Assembly (NCBI RefSeq): GCF_041381155.1
Contig: NC_091142.1
Span: 28,657,963 to 28,721,962, forward strand
Source of the DNA: Argopecten irradians
Taxonomy: Eukaryota; Mollusca; Bivalvia; Pectinida; Pectinidae
Reading direction: 5' to 3'
DNA: 64,000 nt
Below are positions 24,715 through 37,936 of this stretch, one piece after another. The notes under the pieces were generated by a model. It did no database searches and was not told the origin of the DNA. It was given only the letters and a program-made list of their open reading frames with translations. A program made the translations under genes and the position numbers. Within the stretch, counting starts at the first letter, position 1. Every line of letters starts with the position of its first letter.

Positions 24715-24984
24715 GTATGTTTAAATGTTAATGTGAAATTTACAATAGTTTGCCTTTTCAAAAAGATGCTAAAGAACCCTAAATCTAGGAATAATCTGCC
24801 GAAGTCCTCATGAGAGTGAAAATATGACGTGAAGCATAAGGACTTGTTTTAAAATCATTTGTAATTATAATATGTAGACTTTCATTTTAATATCCACATG
24901 TTTAACTGATTTAAGCGCCAACTCGACCAAACTTCAGCGCCTGAGCGCCTTGCAAAAAAGTCAGTCCCCACTGGCACGGAACAT

Positions 24985-26280
24985 TTTCTTTACATTTTTT
25001 CTTTGAATTTTCCTGATCTCATCTAGGTATATAGGGGAAAGTAGTCAAATTTCGGACACCTTAATAGTAAAACCTTTGTATGCTTGAAACCTATCCACAT
25101 ACCCCCATAACTGACGTATGAGCAGAAAGAGAATTTTCTTTTCTTGCATTTATCACTTGAAACTTGACACAAATACTAAATTTGTTTTATACCAGGCCAA
25201 AGTAATCAGCAATGTATAGCTGTTCGAATTTCAGACAGGGGTGTTCATAATTCGGACATAGGGTGTTCAAATTTCGGACAGCAATTAAAAACCAATTAAA
25301 TTAGGATGATTTTCATATAAAACATGTATATTGTTACATAATCATGAATTTCATGTTAGCAAATGTATGTGCATTGAAATAAAAAGTTTGTTGAGTTTGT
25401 TTAGTTAATGTAATATATATTTTTTGTAACTTTCATCATATTTACCCAGATTTTGGGCTCAATGTGTAAGTACCCTTAAAGGCTTTAGCTGATAAACATG
25501 TTCCCTTGTTTACTTGCACTTTTATTTCTAGGATATAACTGGTTACCCTAGTTACTACTTCTACTTTTTTATTAATTTTATAACTAAGGAAAGCTCTGAA
25601 TTACTAAAATCCATTCAGAACTTTACAAATGTTACGAAAATCGAACAATATTTAAGTATTTATCGATTATTTTGGACTGTTCCAAATAAGGAAATTTTCA
25701 TATTAGTAATGGGTGTTCAAATTTCGGACACCAAACTTTATATAGGTAAAGTGATGGTTAATTCCCACTGTATTGTTTATTTTTTACTCAAAACAATAAA
25801 AGGATGTGTTTAAACAAACAAAAATTTAAAAAGTTTAATGAACACACTGAATAAGACATGTTTGACATGGAGTTCCATATTGCGTCATTTGACCAGTTCA
25901 TTTTTGTATATTCAACCGCAGGAAAGGTCGCAGTCACATATTCATATTCAAACTTACCATACAAAATATAATGCTCACACATCTGTTCTTCAATCTAGTT
26001 AATTTCCAATTTGAAAGTAAAGCATAGGTCAGTTTCAATGACTTTTTATCAAATATCTGGACTATTTTATGAGTTTTAAAGTATTTTCTAATTACTGTCC
26101 GAAATTTGAATCCGTCCGAAATTTGACTACTTTCCCCTAGTATATTTATGTCGATATGCCGATAACAAAACAGAATTGTCTGCGCTTTCAGCTCATTATA
26201 TTTGCCTAATATTGTCCAATATTTCATTTTCAAATGTTTTTACCGCCGAAACTTTGTGACGTCATTTCCCCTTTTCCCAG
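24985..26280. mobile_element. Older MITE split by a TA-flanked MITE (block 1)
   Basis: The left piece (ACATTTTTTCTTTGAATTTT, CTGATCTCATCTA) and right piece (CTTTCAGCTCATTATATTTG, TTTGTGACGTCATTT) match the arm of the long-TIR element at 26415-26911. The inserted element at 25034-26137 separates them. The uninterrupted version is at about 48340-48530 in block 2. Confidence 0.55.
25034..26137. mobile_element. TA-flanked MITE with 24-bp terminal inverted repeats
   Basis: Perfect 24-bp terminal inverted repeats (25034-25057 and 26114-26137), starting GGGGAAAGTAGTCAAATTTC. Both sides are flanked by TA, as expected for Tc1/mariner-type target sites. The 1,104 bp contain no transposase frame. Internal copies of TTCAAATTTCGGACA near 25269 and 25717 repeat part of the terminal repeat, suggesting several transposase-binding sites. 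Absent from block 2. Confidence 0.8.
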
Positions 26281-26414
26281 TAGACTCTATTTTGTCGCCG
26301 ACATGATGATAGAATAAATTTGCCTGGTTTCCTAAAAAGGATAGGTCTTCCTGAATATCCGATAGCCGTGATAGTTTAAAATAAGTTAGATTTAGATTAT
26401 TTTCCGTAATGGAC

Positions 26415-26911
26415 ATGTACAGTAACGTGCCAAAAGTCTTCGTAATTTTTATTTTTCCCTATATATTCTTTGTAATTTTACATTTTTTCTTTGATTTTTT
26501 TCTGATCTCATCTATTGGCAGATTTTAACCAATTTTGGCATACTTGTAGAAAATTATCTACACTTTCAGCTCATAATATTTGTACAATTTTCCGATGTTT
26601 TGTTTTCAAAATATATATATTTTTTTGTGCACCACATCAACTTTTGACGTCATTTTCTTCTTTATTCATACCAAAATGGCAACGATAAAGTTTTGCGTGG
26701 TTATGAAATACGGTTTTCTCAAAAAGTGCATACAGGAAAATTATGTTAATATTATGAGCTGAAAGTGTAGATATTTTTCTACAAGTATGCCAAATTTGAT
26801 TAAAATCCGCGGCTAGATGAGATCAGGAAAAATCTAAGAAAAAATGTAAAAATACATAGAATATATAGGGAAAAATAAAAATTACGAAGATTTTGGCACA
26901 CGGCTGTACAT
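26415..26911. mobile_element. Long-TIR element (~165-bp arms) in DYNLL 5' intron, block 1
   Basis: Arms start ATGTACAG and include TGCCAAAA, CTTCGTAATTTTTATTTTTC, CTGATCTCATCTA and CTACACTTTCAGCTCATAAT, mirrored at 26740-26911. The centre contains TGACGTCA at 26645. The 60-aa frame at 26580-26762 is a product of the element. In block 2 the left arm is broken by a Helentron-like insertion. Confidence 0.75.
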
Positions 26912-27142
26912 TGGTCGCTGACCAGTACTGACAGACGACCAGTTCTCTCCGACTACCAATTCTCGCCATCGCATATATGTATCTGTAGTATTCTGTACTA
27001 TGATTTCCACAAAAATATAGTCAATAAAGCCTTCTTCTGACAGAAGACACTACAATGCTGATTTCCACAAAAAAAATTCTCAAAATTCCTCGGTGATCAA
27101 TGCGGTGGCGAGAACTGGTTGCTAGGCAGTAGATCTATCTAA

Positions 27143-27445
<303 letters not shown>

Positions 27446-27659
27446 AGATATTTTATACAGAAATTTGTTGACTTTGTGCATTTGCCATCTCGAGACGAGT
27501 TGTGCTTGATTCCTCCTTAGGGCCAAACGTGACATTGTGTGATATCATCTTTACTGTTCAGTGGTCGTACAGATCAAACTTTTTCACTGACAATGATATC
27601 ATGATTTCATATAGAAGTTTGAATCTTTTAAACTCCAATAAATCAGTTGACCAAAATTA

Positions 27660-29395
27660 AAAAATATTACATTAAATCTAACAAATGTGCACGTTCAGTT
27701 TTATGTTTCCCCGCTTAGGAACTTTTATTTAGAGGTTGGAATGGGCGCTAGATTATAAGCGATTGGTATGCATGTGTCCATCTTTGATATTTCAGAGGCT
27801 GCAGACTACTACATGGTCTCGGGAGTATCTGGTACGGTCCTACAGTACATTACTACAAGTTTTGATAAGAAATGTTACATGGAAGATTAGCATGAAAGTT
27901 TGCCAAGTATTGAATGCAAGGAATATGATTGTATTTGTTTATAAATGCGATTGTATTTGCTTATAAATGCGAGTTATCTGACAGTTTGACCAATGCAGCA
28001 TCAAATGCAAAGTGTAGTTTGTTTGAATTGTATAATTGTGCCAATTCTAGTTTTAAAGTTTTGTTCCCCATCGAATTCCATTTTGTGTTGATGTCCATTT
28101 ATTTTATTCAATGTTATCATAATATTGTTTTATTTTGGTGCTTCAATATTGAGTGTACTACCAAGTCTATCAAATACAAATTTGTTGCCATACAGATGTT
28201 TTGTTGAAGTTTTTTTTTCCCTCTATTTAAACCAATGAACCTTGGCTACATTACAGTCTGGTTCAAATATAAGTTATAACCTCACGACTGATGAAGACGC
28301 CTTGATAGCGTTTATACATTATCCAGGAGTTCACTTATTTTCATAACAAACTTACGAAAAAATTCGTAGAAATAATCGAAATGATACAGTAGAAATTAGC
28401 CTGTGATAATAAATAAATATGTGACAGCACACAGGAATAGTAAAGATATTCATTGAGAATTAACTGAAACAAATAAATAACATATTTTGCAAAACAAGAT
28501 TGTGTATACTTCGGATTACATTATGCCGGTAATTACAAACCATAGACAGCATAAAACTAAGTGTGAAAACATGATAATTACAAGAATATAATGTCAAGCA
28601 TTTTAAGTTATGGAAACGTATAATAGTTAAAGTCTTAGTTTGTACATAAAATAGATGAAGTGCAGTAAAAGTGACGACTGTAGTGCAAAAATAGACAAAA
28701 TAAGGAATACAGTATGTACCATATAGAAACATACTGTATAAGTAACAAATCTCTTCTATAGATGTTGATGCATGTTAAATAATATGCAGATGGGGGCCAT
28801 TCCAGTTATGGACTAACTTCAGTCATCTCGTTTAATTCGGAATGGAAACTCCAGGAATTAATAAAGCATTGATTTTGAATTATTTTGTAGTATCACCTTT
28901 GAATCCGAAACATACCGTTGATTTCTTTTTTGACATATCTTTTTTAAGTCATATCAATCGCAAACTGGCCACTTTACCATTTTGTGATCCGGCTTTTCTA
29001 CACAGGCTTGTGTACTACTATATCAACACTTCGAATCGTTATTGTCCACTTCATTCTTTATTACATAACATTTTTTTTTTTCTTTGTGTCTTGGTAAAGG
29101 GACAGACAATCTTTAAAATTCGACCTATTTTTGTCAACAAAGCTGGGCTTAATTCCTTGCCGCTACATCTTTTCATCATGATGATATTTATATGTTTTTA
29201 AGTATTTTTCTTTATTTCCATAACTTTATATTGGTGTGGTCTCCTCATTGTCATTCACCCTGTGACATTCATACTAAATTCGACTTTCTGATTGACGGAT
29301 TGTTCTTCATATCTCTATATTTACCTTCTGCGTGTTTCGTCACTATATATAAACATCTCCTGAAGAACAGCGGCAGCTGGGAAAAGGTTAGAGAT
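27660..29395. other. Non-coding stretch downstream of DYNLL (block 1)
   Basis: AT-rich. Frames of 76-119 aa (for example 28842-29201) have hydrophobic, low-complexity composition and no recognisable domain. They are not preserved in length in block 2, where the longest is 84 aa, which argues against coding. Confidence 0.5.
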
Positions 29396-30044
29396 TTTCA
29401 TTTCAAAATATTTTATTAACAAATACAAGATATACATGAATCATAGAGAAAGATAATATATTAATGTAATGCCAAATGGATTGGACAACAGGCAAAGCCT
29501 ATATAGGTCCTCTCCAGAAATCCGGTTTATTTAACTAATAAATAGATATAAATAGTGTTGTATCAGTAGAAATGAAAAGAAAAAAGAATATTAGGAGCAT
29601 ACCCAAGCGGGCCATAGAAAAGAAAATAAATATTTACAACAGATAGACAAATAAGTAAATATATTTTAAAATGAATAAGTAATAAATAGGCAATATTATT
29701 TATAGAAAACAAATTAATTAATTTATACATATCACATCCACACACACATATACACACCCTCTCATAATGGCCTTCAATATATCAATACATGCATATATTT
29801 TAATATTTCTATAAAATCTATTTGTACAATTGAAATCTCTTAGTTTTTTTTATATAATTACTTGTATGAAGTAGTATCATTTCATTAATATCATTAGAAA
29901 AATCAATAGACCCATACAACAGAATTTCAATATTAACAAAACCCAAAAGATTAGAAATAGAGATTATGTGATGTCTAAAATCAGAAAAATGAGTACAATA
30001 AAAAAAATAATGTTCAGAATTTTCAGTTGGAGCACCACTTAAGC

Positions 30045-30190
30045 ATTGATGTCACTATTTTTTAATTTTATCGGGGTATGAAAAAAAAATTGTTTGCAAA
30101 CTGTGTGAATCCGCGTAGCGGATTCTCACATAAGTTTGCAAACAATTTTTTTTTCATAACCCGATAAAATTAAAAAATAGTGACATCAAT
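30045..30190. mobile_element. Hairpin MITE nested in the LINE
   Basis: Near-perfect inverted repeat: ATTGATGTCACTATTTTTTA..TTGTTTGCAAAC, a ~30-base loop holding GAATCCGCGTAGCGGATTC (itself palindromic), then the mirror arm. It interrupts the 3' half of the LINE coding sequence. Confidence 0.8.
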
Positions 30191-30239
30191 ACTTATAATT
30201 AATTTTATACTCTATTTGATAAAATGAAGTATGTTTAAA

Positions 30240-30440
30240 TGTAACATTATAGTGTTTTTTCAAGGGATTCTTTTTTCCGAATCAATACGCAACGTCAATG
30301 TCTCTATTGTGACGTCACGATAACGTCGGGGTTTCGCGCCATTCTCGGATTTTTTTTTCATAGTGGTATGCAAAAAAAATATTGGCCAATCAGAAAGCCA
30401 GATTTGGTATGAAAACAAAGAAAAATTAATTATATAAGCA
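30240..30440. mobile_element. MITE related to the block 2 insertion at 52495
   Basis: It contains GTGACGTCAC (30309-30318) and, towards its right side, CCAATCAGAAAGCC and GGTATGAAAAC. In reverse complement these match GTTTTCATAC and CTTTCTGATTGGC of the element at 52495-52732. The ends are not sharp. Confidence 0.5.
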
Positions 30441-31260
30441 TGAACCATCATCTGTCAAATGATCGGAGAATTTGTCATAATTTAAGTCACTGGCATTATT
30501 GCGCAATTGGCATAAAAGGATATTTAAATTTCTTGGTTTACAATTCATAAATATGTTTGGAGATTATAGATGGAAAAGTTGTTTTTAATTTTAATTTAAA
30601 AGAGGAAATAGAAGAAGATTCTCTGATAGAGTGATCTAGTGAGTTCCAAAGTTTCATAGAAGATGGGAAAAAACTATTATTATAGTTGTTAGTCCTTGAT
30701 TGTGGTAAGTTAAAGAACCTTTCATTTCTAAATGCATAATTATTATTAGTATTTATGAAGGGATGTATATTGTCATATAGATAAGTAGGAGTATGGTTAT
30801 TTAGGATTTTATATAGTAATGTTAGTTTGTGTTGATGTCGTCTATTCTGCAATGTTTCAAGTTGTGTTTCAGAGTAAAGAACATGATGAGAAGTGCCTCT
30901 TCTTAAACCAGTAATAATTTTCATAGCTTCTATTTGAATAGATTCTAAAAGATCAGACTCATTTTTTGTACAATTATCCCAAACAATATCAGCATATTCT
31001 AAAATTGGCCTAATATAAGATATATATAGTGTTTTTAAAGAGTTTCTATCAAGTTTATGTTTAAGAGTTCTTAATATATTGAGTGTGGATGATGCTTTTT
31101 CATAGATATTTGATATGTGTTCTGACCATGTTCCTTTTCTATTAAATGTTAGCCCTAAGTGTTTGTGAAAGTCATGCTGAGATACGGGTTGGTTATTAAA
31201 AATAAGAGTGGGATGTAGGTCTGCTTGTTTCCGTGAGAAGGTAATACTAAGGTTAGAGAT

Positions 31261-33418
31261 CGATCGCAGATTTGTTTTTGGGTTTTTTTTAAAATTTAAA
31301 TCACAACTTGAGGATATTCAACATTTATTTATTATATATATATATATGAGTCAACCAACTGGAGAAAACAAACAGTTGCCTTTGAAAACACTATGAATAC
31401 ACTAACGATTCTCGTGCATCGATCAGCTGCTTTCAAACATCACTCCATTTTCATACCAATAAAAAAAATAGTGCCCGCAATATTTTAATTTATATTTCTT
31501 GATATAGAATCAACCAAGGTTTACTGTACATAATTAGGAGGGTCACCTCGCCATTGTGTTCGTGGTTGCAAAATTCTCTTACAGTCAATTTCATCAATAT
31601 GATTGGCTTAGAAATTGCTCGCAGATACTAGCGCTCCTAGCGGCAGTGTATTCAACAACTTTGATTTTACCGGGAATTTTAAATAGCAAATTTTGAATAT
31701 GAAAGTTACTGAAATAAGCGTATCTGTAACGTTGAAATAGGAATAGTATATTACGGCTTTCATATCCTTACTATATACACTATCCAAAAGATCTTCTGTT
31801 TGAAAATTTTCACCTGATTGTTTACAAAGTATCTAGACTTTTCGTCCCCAAAATGGTGTTTACAATGAATGAAGACGTTTCGTCCCAAAAATGCTTCGCT
31901 CCGAAGCTGGTTCCCCCCAGACGTTTACTCCCTATTAGAGACGGTTATTCTGCTACGGGAAAAAATGAAATCAATATTTCACCTCGAACATCAAAATTGA
32001 TACCATAATGAATTTTGTAATTTGAATCAAAATTGTCTCGGAGCAAATACATTCCATGGCGAAATGGAGATGCATTTATACCGGCTGTGTTATGGCACAT
32101 TGCCTTACTACAACGGAAGAAAGATAACTCTAACAAAATTTTGGACAAACCTGATCTACTGATAAAATAGCACGTGACAGACGGTGAACATTTTGTAAAT
32201 GTCCAAAGTGGCGTAATCTTAAAACTAACGGCAGTTAATAAGGTATGAATATTTACCACATCCATAATTATCGATAATTTCATAAGCACATGTAAAAGCA
32301 CGTTCAGAGATTACCACTAAACCATACTTTTAAAACATTTTAGTTATTTTCACCACAGGAGCTTGACGTTCTGATTATATACATACAGCATATTCATTAA
32401 ACTAGGTAATACGAAGTAAATTTTTTGGCCGAATGACATAAATCATATATGGAATGTTCATATAACTCGAAGTGATATTTTTTTGAACTACTAGATCGAC
32501 GAAAATGTCGATTTCTTTTTCATAATTCTTCCGTAAAGGCACTTAAAAAGCTGTTTCAATTTGTAAAAATGTAGAGAAAACTGTTAATTGTTTAGCAATT
32601 ATCCTGAGTTATATTTTACCAACAAGCATCAGAGATTAGCAATTAAAACTTACATAAACATATTCCCGACTCTCACTTGCATTGTGTGATCACTCGAGCG
32701 GAACTAATCTCTACCACCTGGCACAGTCTTACAAATGCAATCGTACAAAAGCCCACATGATCACTGTTTTTAGTGCGATTACATCTTAGGGTGTGAACAA
32801 TGTCATTTCAGTAATTACTCTGTTAATACATTTATTGTTTCCTTATGTTTTACAGAATGTCAGCATGCATGTATCATTTCAACTGGAAACAGTCTAGGAG
32901 AAGAACTGTGTGAACAAAAAGAAGTAATTTTCAACTGTGGAAGCTTAATATTGTAATCATTTTCAATCCGAAAATAATTACTATCATCATCTTCAAATTC
33001 CTTATTGTGAATTTAACTGTAATATGATTTAAGCATATACCTGATATTTGTTTATATTCTTTGACATGTACATGCTTGAAATGAAATGAATAAATAAAAG
33101 AGTATTTAAATTTAAAACACAATATGACATTAGCTGTTTATATTTTTTGTCAAAAACATATTAAGTACTTAATTATCGTCATAACACACTAATCATCACC
33201 TTCGAGACAATTTAATTAAACATTAATTTGTATAACACAGGAATGTTTTCCCCGCCTTTTATGTTCCCTGATCTGAAAGTAATACCTTTGTTTTTTCGGT
33301 CACCACATGAACTGCCTTTACATCAATTACATTTACTACATTCATTATAACACTAGTAAGGCAATTTGCTTATGAGCGAAAATTGGATTTACCTTATGTT
33401 ACATGCAGAGTATGGTAC
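31261..33418. other. Non-coding stretch, end of block 1
   Basis: The only sizeable frame is 31945-32301 (-), 118 aa, ending in PVAE; its block 2 counterpart (54318-54695) has 125 aa with a different end and several amino-acid changes. The composition (FKITPLWTFTKCSPSVTCYF, NASPFRHGMYLL) is not absurd for a protein, but I recognise no family and no splice partners, so I do not call it a gene. The last 180 bp are deletion-rich relative to block 2. Confidence 0.45.
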
Positions 33419-33624
33419 TGCTCAATATTCTCATTATGTTGGACAACTAAAATTTATTGTCCGAGAGTCACTAAAGGAAATTATCATTTGGCATTTTATC
33501 TAAGGGATACTTCACTCAGCAGCTTGTAGACTCTTGTTGCTTAAGATTAGAAATGTATAAATTATTTTGACACTATATGCTGCAAAGATCAAGATCATTC
33601 CATGATCTGCTTTTAACATTTCAG

Positions 33625-33732
33625 GGAGAAACATCGTATGTACGTGTCAAGGAAGACAAAGGAGGTCGATCTCGTAGTCGAAGCCCAAGAGGATCTTCTC
33701 CACGCTATGATCGTTCACGATCACGGTCATAG
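33625..33732 (+). pseudogene. Orphan exon 4 of gene A (RS tail only)
   Basis: Exact copy of gene A exon 4 with its acceptor (AACATTTCAG|GGAGAAACA) and stop. It encodes [12 protein letters not shown] followed by the short RS tail. Exons 1-3 are absent because the block starts inside intron 3, so there is no promoter or start. It could only be used by splicing from an upstream donor, for instance by long read-through from gene A. The downstream region (33733-36532) is likewise copied. Confidence 0.9.
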
Positions 33733-36532
33733 GTGTCCAACAATGTTCAGCGAAGTAGGAAATATTTCTTTCCAGAACAAAAATTAAATGGTTTCTGACA
33801 TTGTATATTTATTTATATAGTCTAACAAAACTATTCTAAGAATGAAAACAAAATCATTATATGTTGCCTTTCAAGAGAGATACAATTTTGCAACGTTTTT
33901 TTGTTCTTGAGAAGTGACTGTCACTCTTAATATTACCTTAATACAGCTGTTTGTGTTGCTGTTCAACTGCCGTCGTCATCAGCCTGGGCCATCCATCTGC
34001 GAGGGTTTCAACCCTTATCCGGGAACTTTCTCCGGATGTTGGGTCAGTAGGCCTAGGGGTGATCAGTCCCTACTCTTCGACGGTTGGCTCCCAGCTACTG
34101 TCGCCTCTGCGTATCCACAACCAGCAGGATGCTCTCTCTGCTTCCTTTCCCAACTCTTTAATGGCAGTCTTCCTTTTAAAAATTTTAAAATTCTTACACC
34201 TGAGTATTAAAAAATACGCTTGTAGTGCATTAAAATGGAATATACTAGAACCAGTTTAATTCCATATCATGCACATACTTTTTAGAGAAATTCTATCCAA
34301 AATGGTTTGGAAGTACAAAAGTTTACAAAACTGGTGAAATGTATAACTCATTTCATTTCTTATGTTTCAGGAGCTGGTATTTGATTGGATTCCATTGGTG
34401 CGAAACCAGGAAAAATGTGTGAAGTATGTGACACTCTAAACAAAAAGCAGCTCCTGGTGTTTCTTCATGAGGGAAGTGAATTTCGCTCATTGCCATGATG
34501 GACATAACACACTTTTCACTTTCTTACTTATGGAGGGCTTCAGATTATGGTATGAACTTAGACCAAGAATGAACTATTTAAGTACTACAATCTTATAATT
34601 TTCTGTTAAAAGGATTCCTGGAACTAAAGCATGCATCTTGGTTTATTTTAAAGCATACAAATTAGCTATGTTGATAACAAATATTGCTAGGGTAATATGA
34701 TTTTATGGCAGCTTCTAGCTGGTTTCTGGAGGAATATTCTTTTTTCTGAAATTTGATTTTCATTTAATTTTTAAATTTTGTCATCGATTTTTGCATCTAA
34801 GGTTAGTTATCAAGGACTAAATGAGTATATGTGTCACTTTGTTGTTAATTCATCCAATGTCAATTTTAACACTTTCAACCCCGAAACTTATAAAGGACTG
34901 GTCTAGTCTTTGATTTAGAAGAGTCTAAATGTGTCTACAGGGATGAATGTGTAAAAGTAAAAAAAGTTGACTTATATCTTTGCATTGCTGATGGGTAGAG
35001 AAATAACAGAATATCTTTGCATTGCTGATGGGTAGAGAAATAACAGAAAATCATAAAGCATTTTGGAAACTTTTCCCCCTAGTAATGTATTTGTAATTTT
35101 TGATGTAAACAATAATTGTTGGGCTAGATGAATGCATTGAATGAATTGTAATGGTTGAAGATAGGAAATTTTGTGCTATACATACAAAAGTGTATATGGT
35201 TCAACTCCTCCACCCCTCTTCAGGGGTTACTGAATTAATTCCAACCCTGACTTGTATCCCGATAATGTTTCACTTTCAAAACAGAAGTAACACAAGTTAG
35301 AATAATCATTATGATTATGAACATGTTTGTATATATTGCGCAAATATCCATGGACACAAGAAATTAAAGTGATGGCTTTTATTTTAATCAAATTGCTATT
35401 TGAAAAAAGGTTTTTAAAGATTATTTCCCTTGTAATGTTTCATATTTGAACAAATAAGGAAGGGTGGGGGTGTCATGCATTTTCTGTTTGAATAAATCTT
35501 TGTGTATCTTAATCTGGTATAATATGTGTAGTAACTATATAACCAAGTGTAGCATAATCTAATGTGATTTTGCTTTTGTACTTTTGTGTTATTTAGACTG
35601 ATTGAAATGTCTAATGTTGTGAATAATGTATTCTAAAGAATCATGTATAATCTTTTCCATTATTTTCAACCATACTTTCGAAAAATATGGAATCCTTTCG
35701 TAGGAGTTAATAGACTTTTAAGTTGTTTATTAAAACACTTTACTAATACTGGTTTCACTTACATTTGATTGTAGATAAAAAGTGTTTTGAGAATGTTTCA
35801 AGTCCAAATTAATTCAAAATTAATTTACCTCTGGCACACATACCTAGAAACTTGGCATCATCTTTCATTTCATTGTATGATGTGGCAACTGCCAAGTAAT
35901 ATTGATTGTATATGTTAGACTTTAGTACTATTTAAAAAAAAAAGTGTTTTGGTTTATCATTTTAGTTTGTAAACTTCAAGAATGTAGACCTACTTGTTTT
36001 TAAGAAATAGATTATATATACCAATTAATGTTACACAAAAGAGAATAAGGGATATTTTGAAGAATGTAATAATTGAGTAAATAATGGGGTATGTTATTAC
36101 ATTTCTTCAAGAATTCTTAATTTTACATCTGATCATTTTCATTTCAATTTATTCAATTTTTTCTTCATTGAAAATGAATGTAGTTCCATTTCGCAAATAT
36201 GTATAAAAATTCAATTAATTTTAGCAAAAAGCTTTTCCAGTAAAATATTCATCCAAGAAGCGTTCTCCCTAATTTACTCAATAGTAACGACTAGTATGTG
36301 GAGTTTCTTTTGTTGAACTTTCCTCTAGTATGATAGATTATTTTCCCTCTTGTTGGATATATTTTACTGGAATAGCTGTAATGTATATGCATGATGATAA
36401 TGGTTCAAACATCATTCATTTCATGCTCATAAATGTATATACTATTAAAAGGATTAATGTCTTATTTCTTTTTCTTTGTTTGATTCAAAGGTCTAAGCTT
36501 GTAATACTCGGGAAGGAGTGAGTTCGCTCAGA
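33733..36532 (+). other. Copied downstream region of gene A (block 2)
   Basis: Duplicate of 8341-11104, including the GC-richer patch at 33912-34170 and the acceptor-like site near 34370. It differs by a tandem 37-bp duplication and few substitutions. No gene. Confidence 0.6.
34974..35047. repeat. 37-bp tandem duplication, block 2 only
   Basis: The unit ATATCTTTGCATTGCTGATG.. occurs twice back to back (34974-35010, 35011-35047); block 1 has it once near 9580. It is a simple slippage or assembly duplication. Confidence 0.9.
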
Positions 36533-37758
36533 GGGAGCATTATCTGATAATGGTATTGGATTCAATCTTTGGAAAACTACCCTCCCCATTTTCCACTTGG
36601 ATAGAATCTTTCGGAACCTCTCCTTGGGATTGCGGGGTAGAGCTTTGTTGGATCAACATAGCGGAAATATGTCCTATAAGGATAAAATCTTTTGGATCAT
36701 CTGTAGGATTCTGTCTTGGATATACCACTTTTCGGAAAAAAATATCAATTTTCTTTGGAAAAGAGGGAAAATCACTTATCTTTGGAAAAGAGGGAAATTT
36801 TCAGGATTCAACTCTTGTCAAAATTTGAGAAAAGGGAGAGCTCTAGGGAACTAGGAGAGGGAAAGATGAAAACCAGGAAACAGGAGAAAATCATATTTTT
36901 CTTTACGATTTCTGTCTTCTCTTTGCTTTACACATGTCAAAGAAAATTTGAAAAAAAAAAATGGAATTTGTAAGAAGTTAAATATTGCAAAATCAATTAA
37001 AAAATATTTTGAAATATTTTAAAGTTATATTTTGGAATAACAACTTTTGATAGGTAGCATTTGAATACTGGGTAAAAAGTAATATTTTAAGATGGCAAAG
37101 GAAAATATGACTGCTTCTGGACCCTTCTGAGTTCGGAAAACCACCCCATGGAAAACTGAATCCAATATCAAATAATAGGATCTTGAGGAATTTGGATGAT
37201 AGGATTGCTATAGGATCAGGCTGTGTACCGGCGGGGACTACTCGAGTACACAGTAGGATTGCTATAGGATTAGAGATGGAGGAAAGGATCTGGGGACCCT
37301 TTTCTCTTGGATCACAACGGGATCTTATTGGATCACTGATGGATCTTTGGATATGTCTTAGAGAATTGCTAGGATCATCAATACTTTGGGATTTGTGATC
37401 AAAACATCTAGGATAGAATAGCTATGATCTTCTAAAATCTTTCTGTAAAGAAAAAAACCGTCTTGTTGGATCGAGGACGGATCTTTAGGATTTCTCTCAA
37501 GAATTACTAGGATCAGAAATAGCTATCATCACTTTTTGGATTCCATTATATCTTGGGAAAATCTAGCTTAAATTTGTAAGGATTTTTTGAGAAATCTTGC
37601 TCTAGAAATGCCTTTCAGGTCTCCGAATGCTACCCACTTTTGAATTTCATGTAGGATTTTGCTTGGATCTCTGGAAGCATTTATTTTGGAGATTCTGGAA
37701 AAGCTTTTCAATCCTGCTTAGGTCTTCAGATGTCTTTGAAAGTGAGCTTCTTAGGAAC
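36533..37758 (+). other. GGA-rich tract downstream of orphan exon 4 (block 2)
   Basis: Copy of 11105-12330 with the same strand bias. It is almost unchanged in sequence, apart from length change in an A run near 36950. Confidence 0.55.
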
Positions 37759-37936
37759 ATCAACAGATTTTGATTGATTGACCTCCTAGTAAATGAAATG
37801 CTTTAATTTCCTTCTTGGCCATAAAGGATTACTTTAGAAGACATGAGGATCTTCAAAACATTTCATTCAGGACCAGGTACACGAATCTTGAAATTATGAT
37901 CTGATGCATCAGCTGGTGATAACTTAAATAATGCTA

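Larger units (their letters stand above)
29396..31248 (-). mobile_element. Young 5'-truncated LINE, carrying nested MITEs
   Basis: Present only in block 1, between perfect 12-bp target-site duplications AAGGTTAGAGAT (29384-29395 and 31249-31260). On the minus strand the frame is open from the truncation point at 31248 down to 30538, about 236 codons. It shows the end of a jockey/CR1-like reverse transcriptase: SRKQADLHP, HKHLGLTFN, WSEHI, YIRPILEYADIVWDN, EAMKIITGLRRGTSHHVL, ETLQNRRHQHKLTLLYKI, NSFFPSSMKLWNSL. The C-terminal part (GAPTENSEHYFFYCTHF.. ending at the stop at 29818-29820) lies beyond two nested MITEs. The perfect duplication suggests recent insertion. Typical full LINEs of this kind exceed 4 kb, so most of the 5' part is missing. 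Confidence 0.8.

Noticed and set aside
31945-32301. 118-aa minus-strand frame, 125 aa in block 2
   Set aside because: Amino-acid changes and a different C-terminus between near-identical blocks, no start context, and no family recognised. I cannot separate it from chance.
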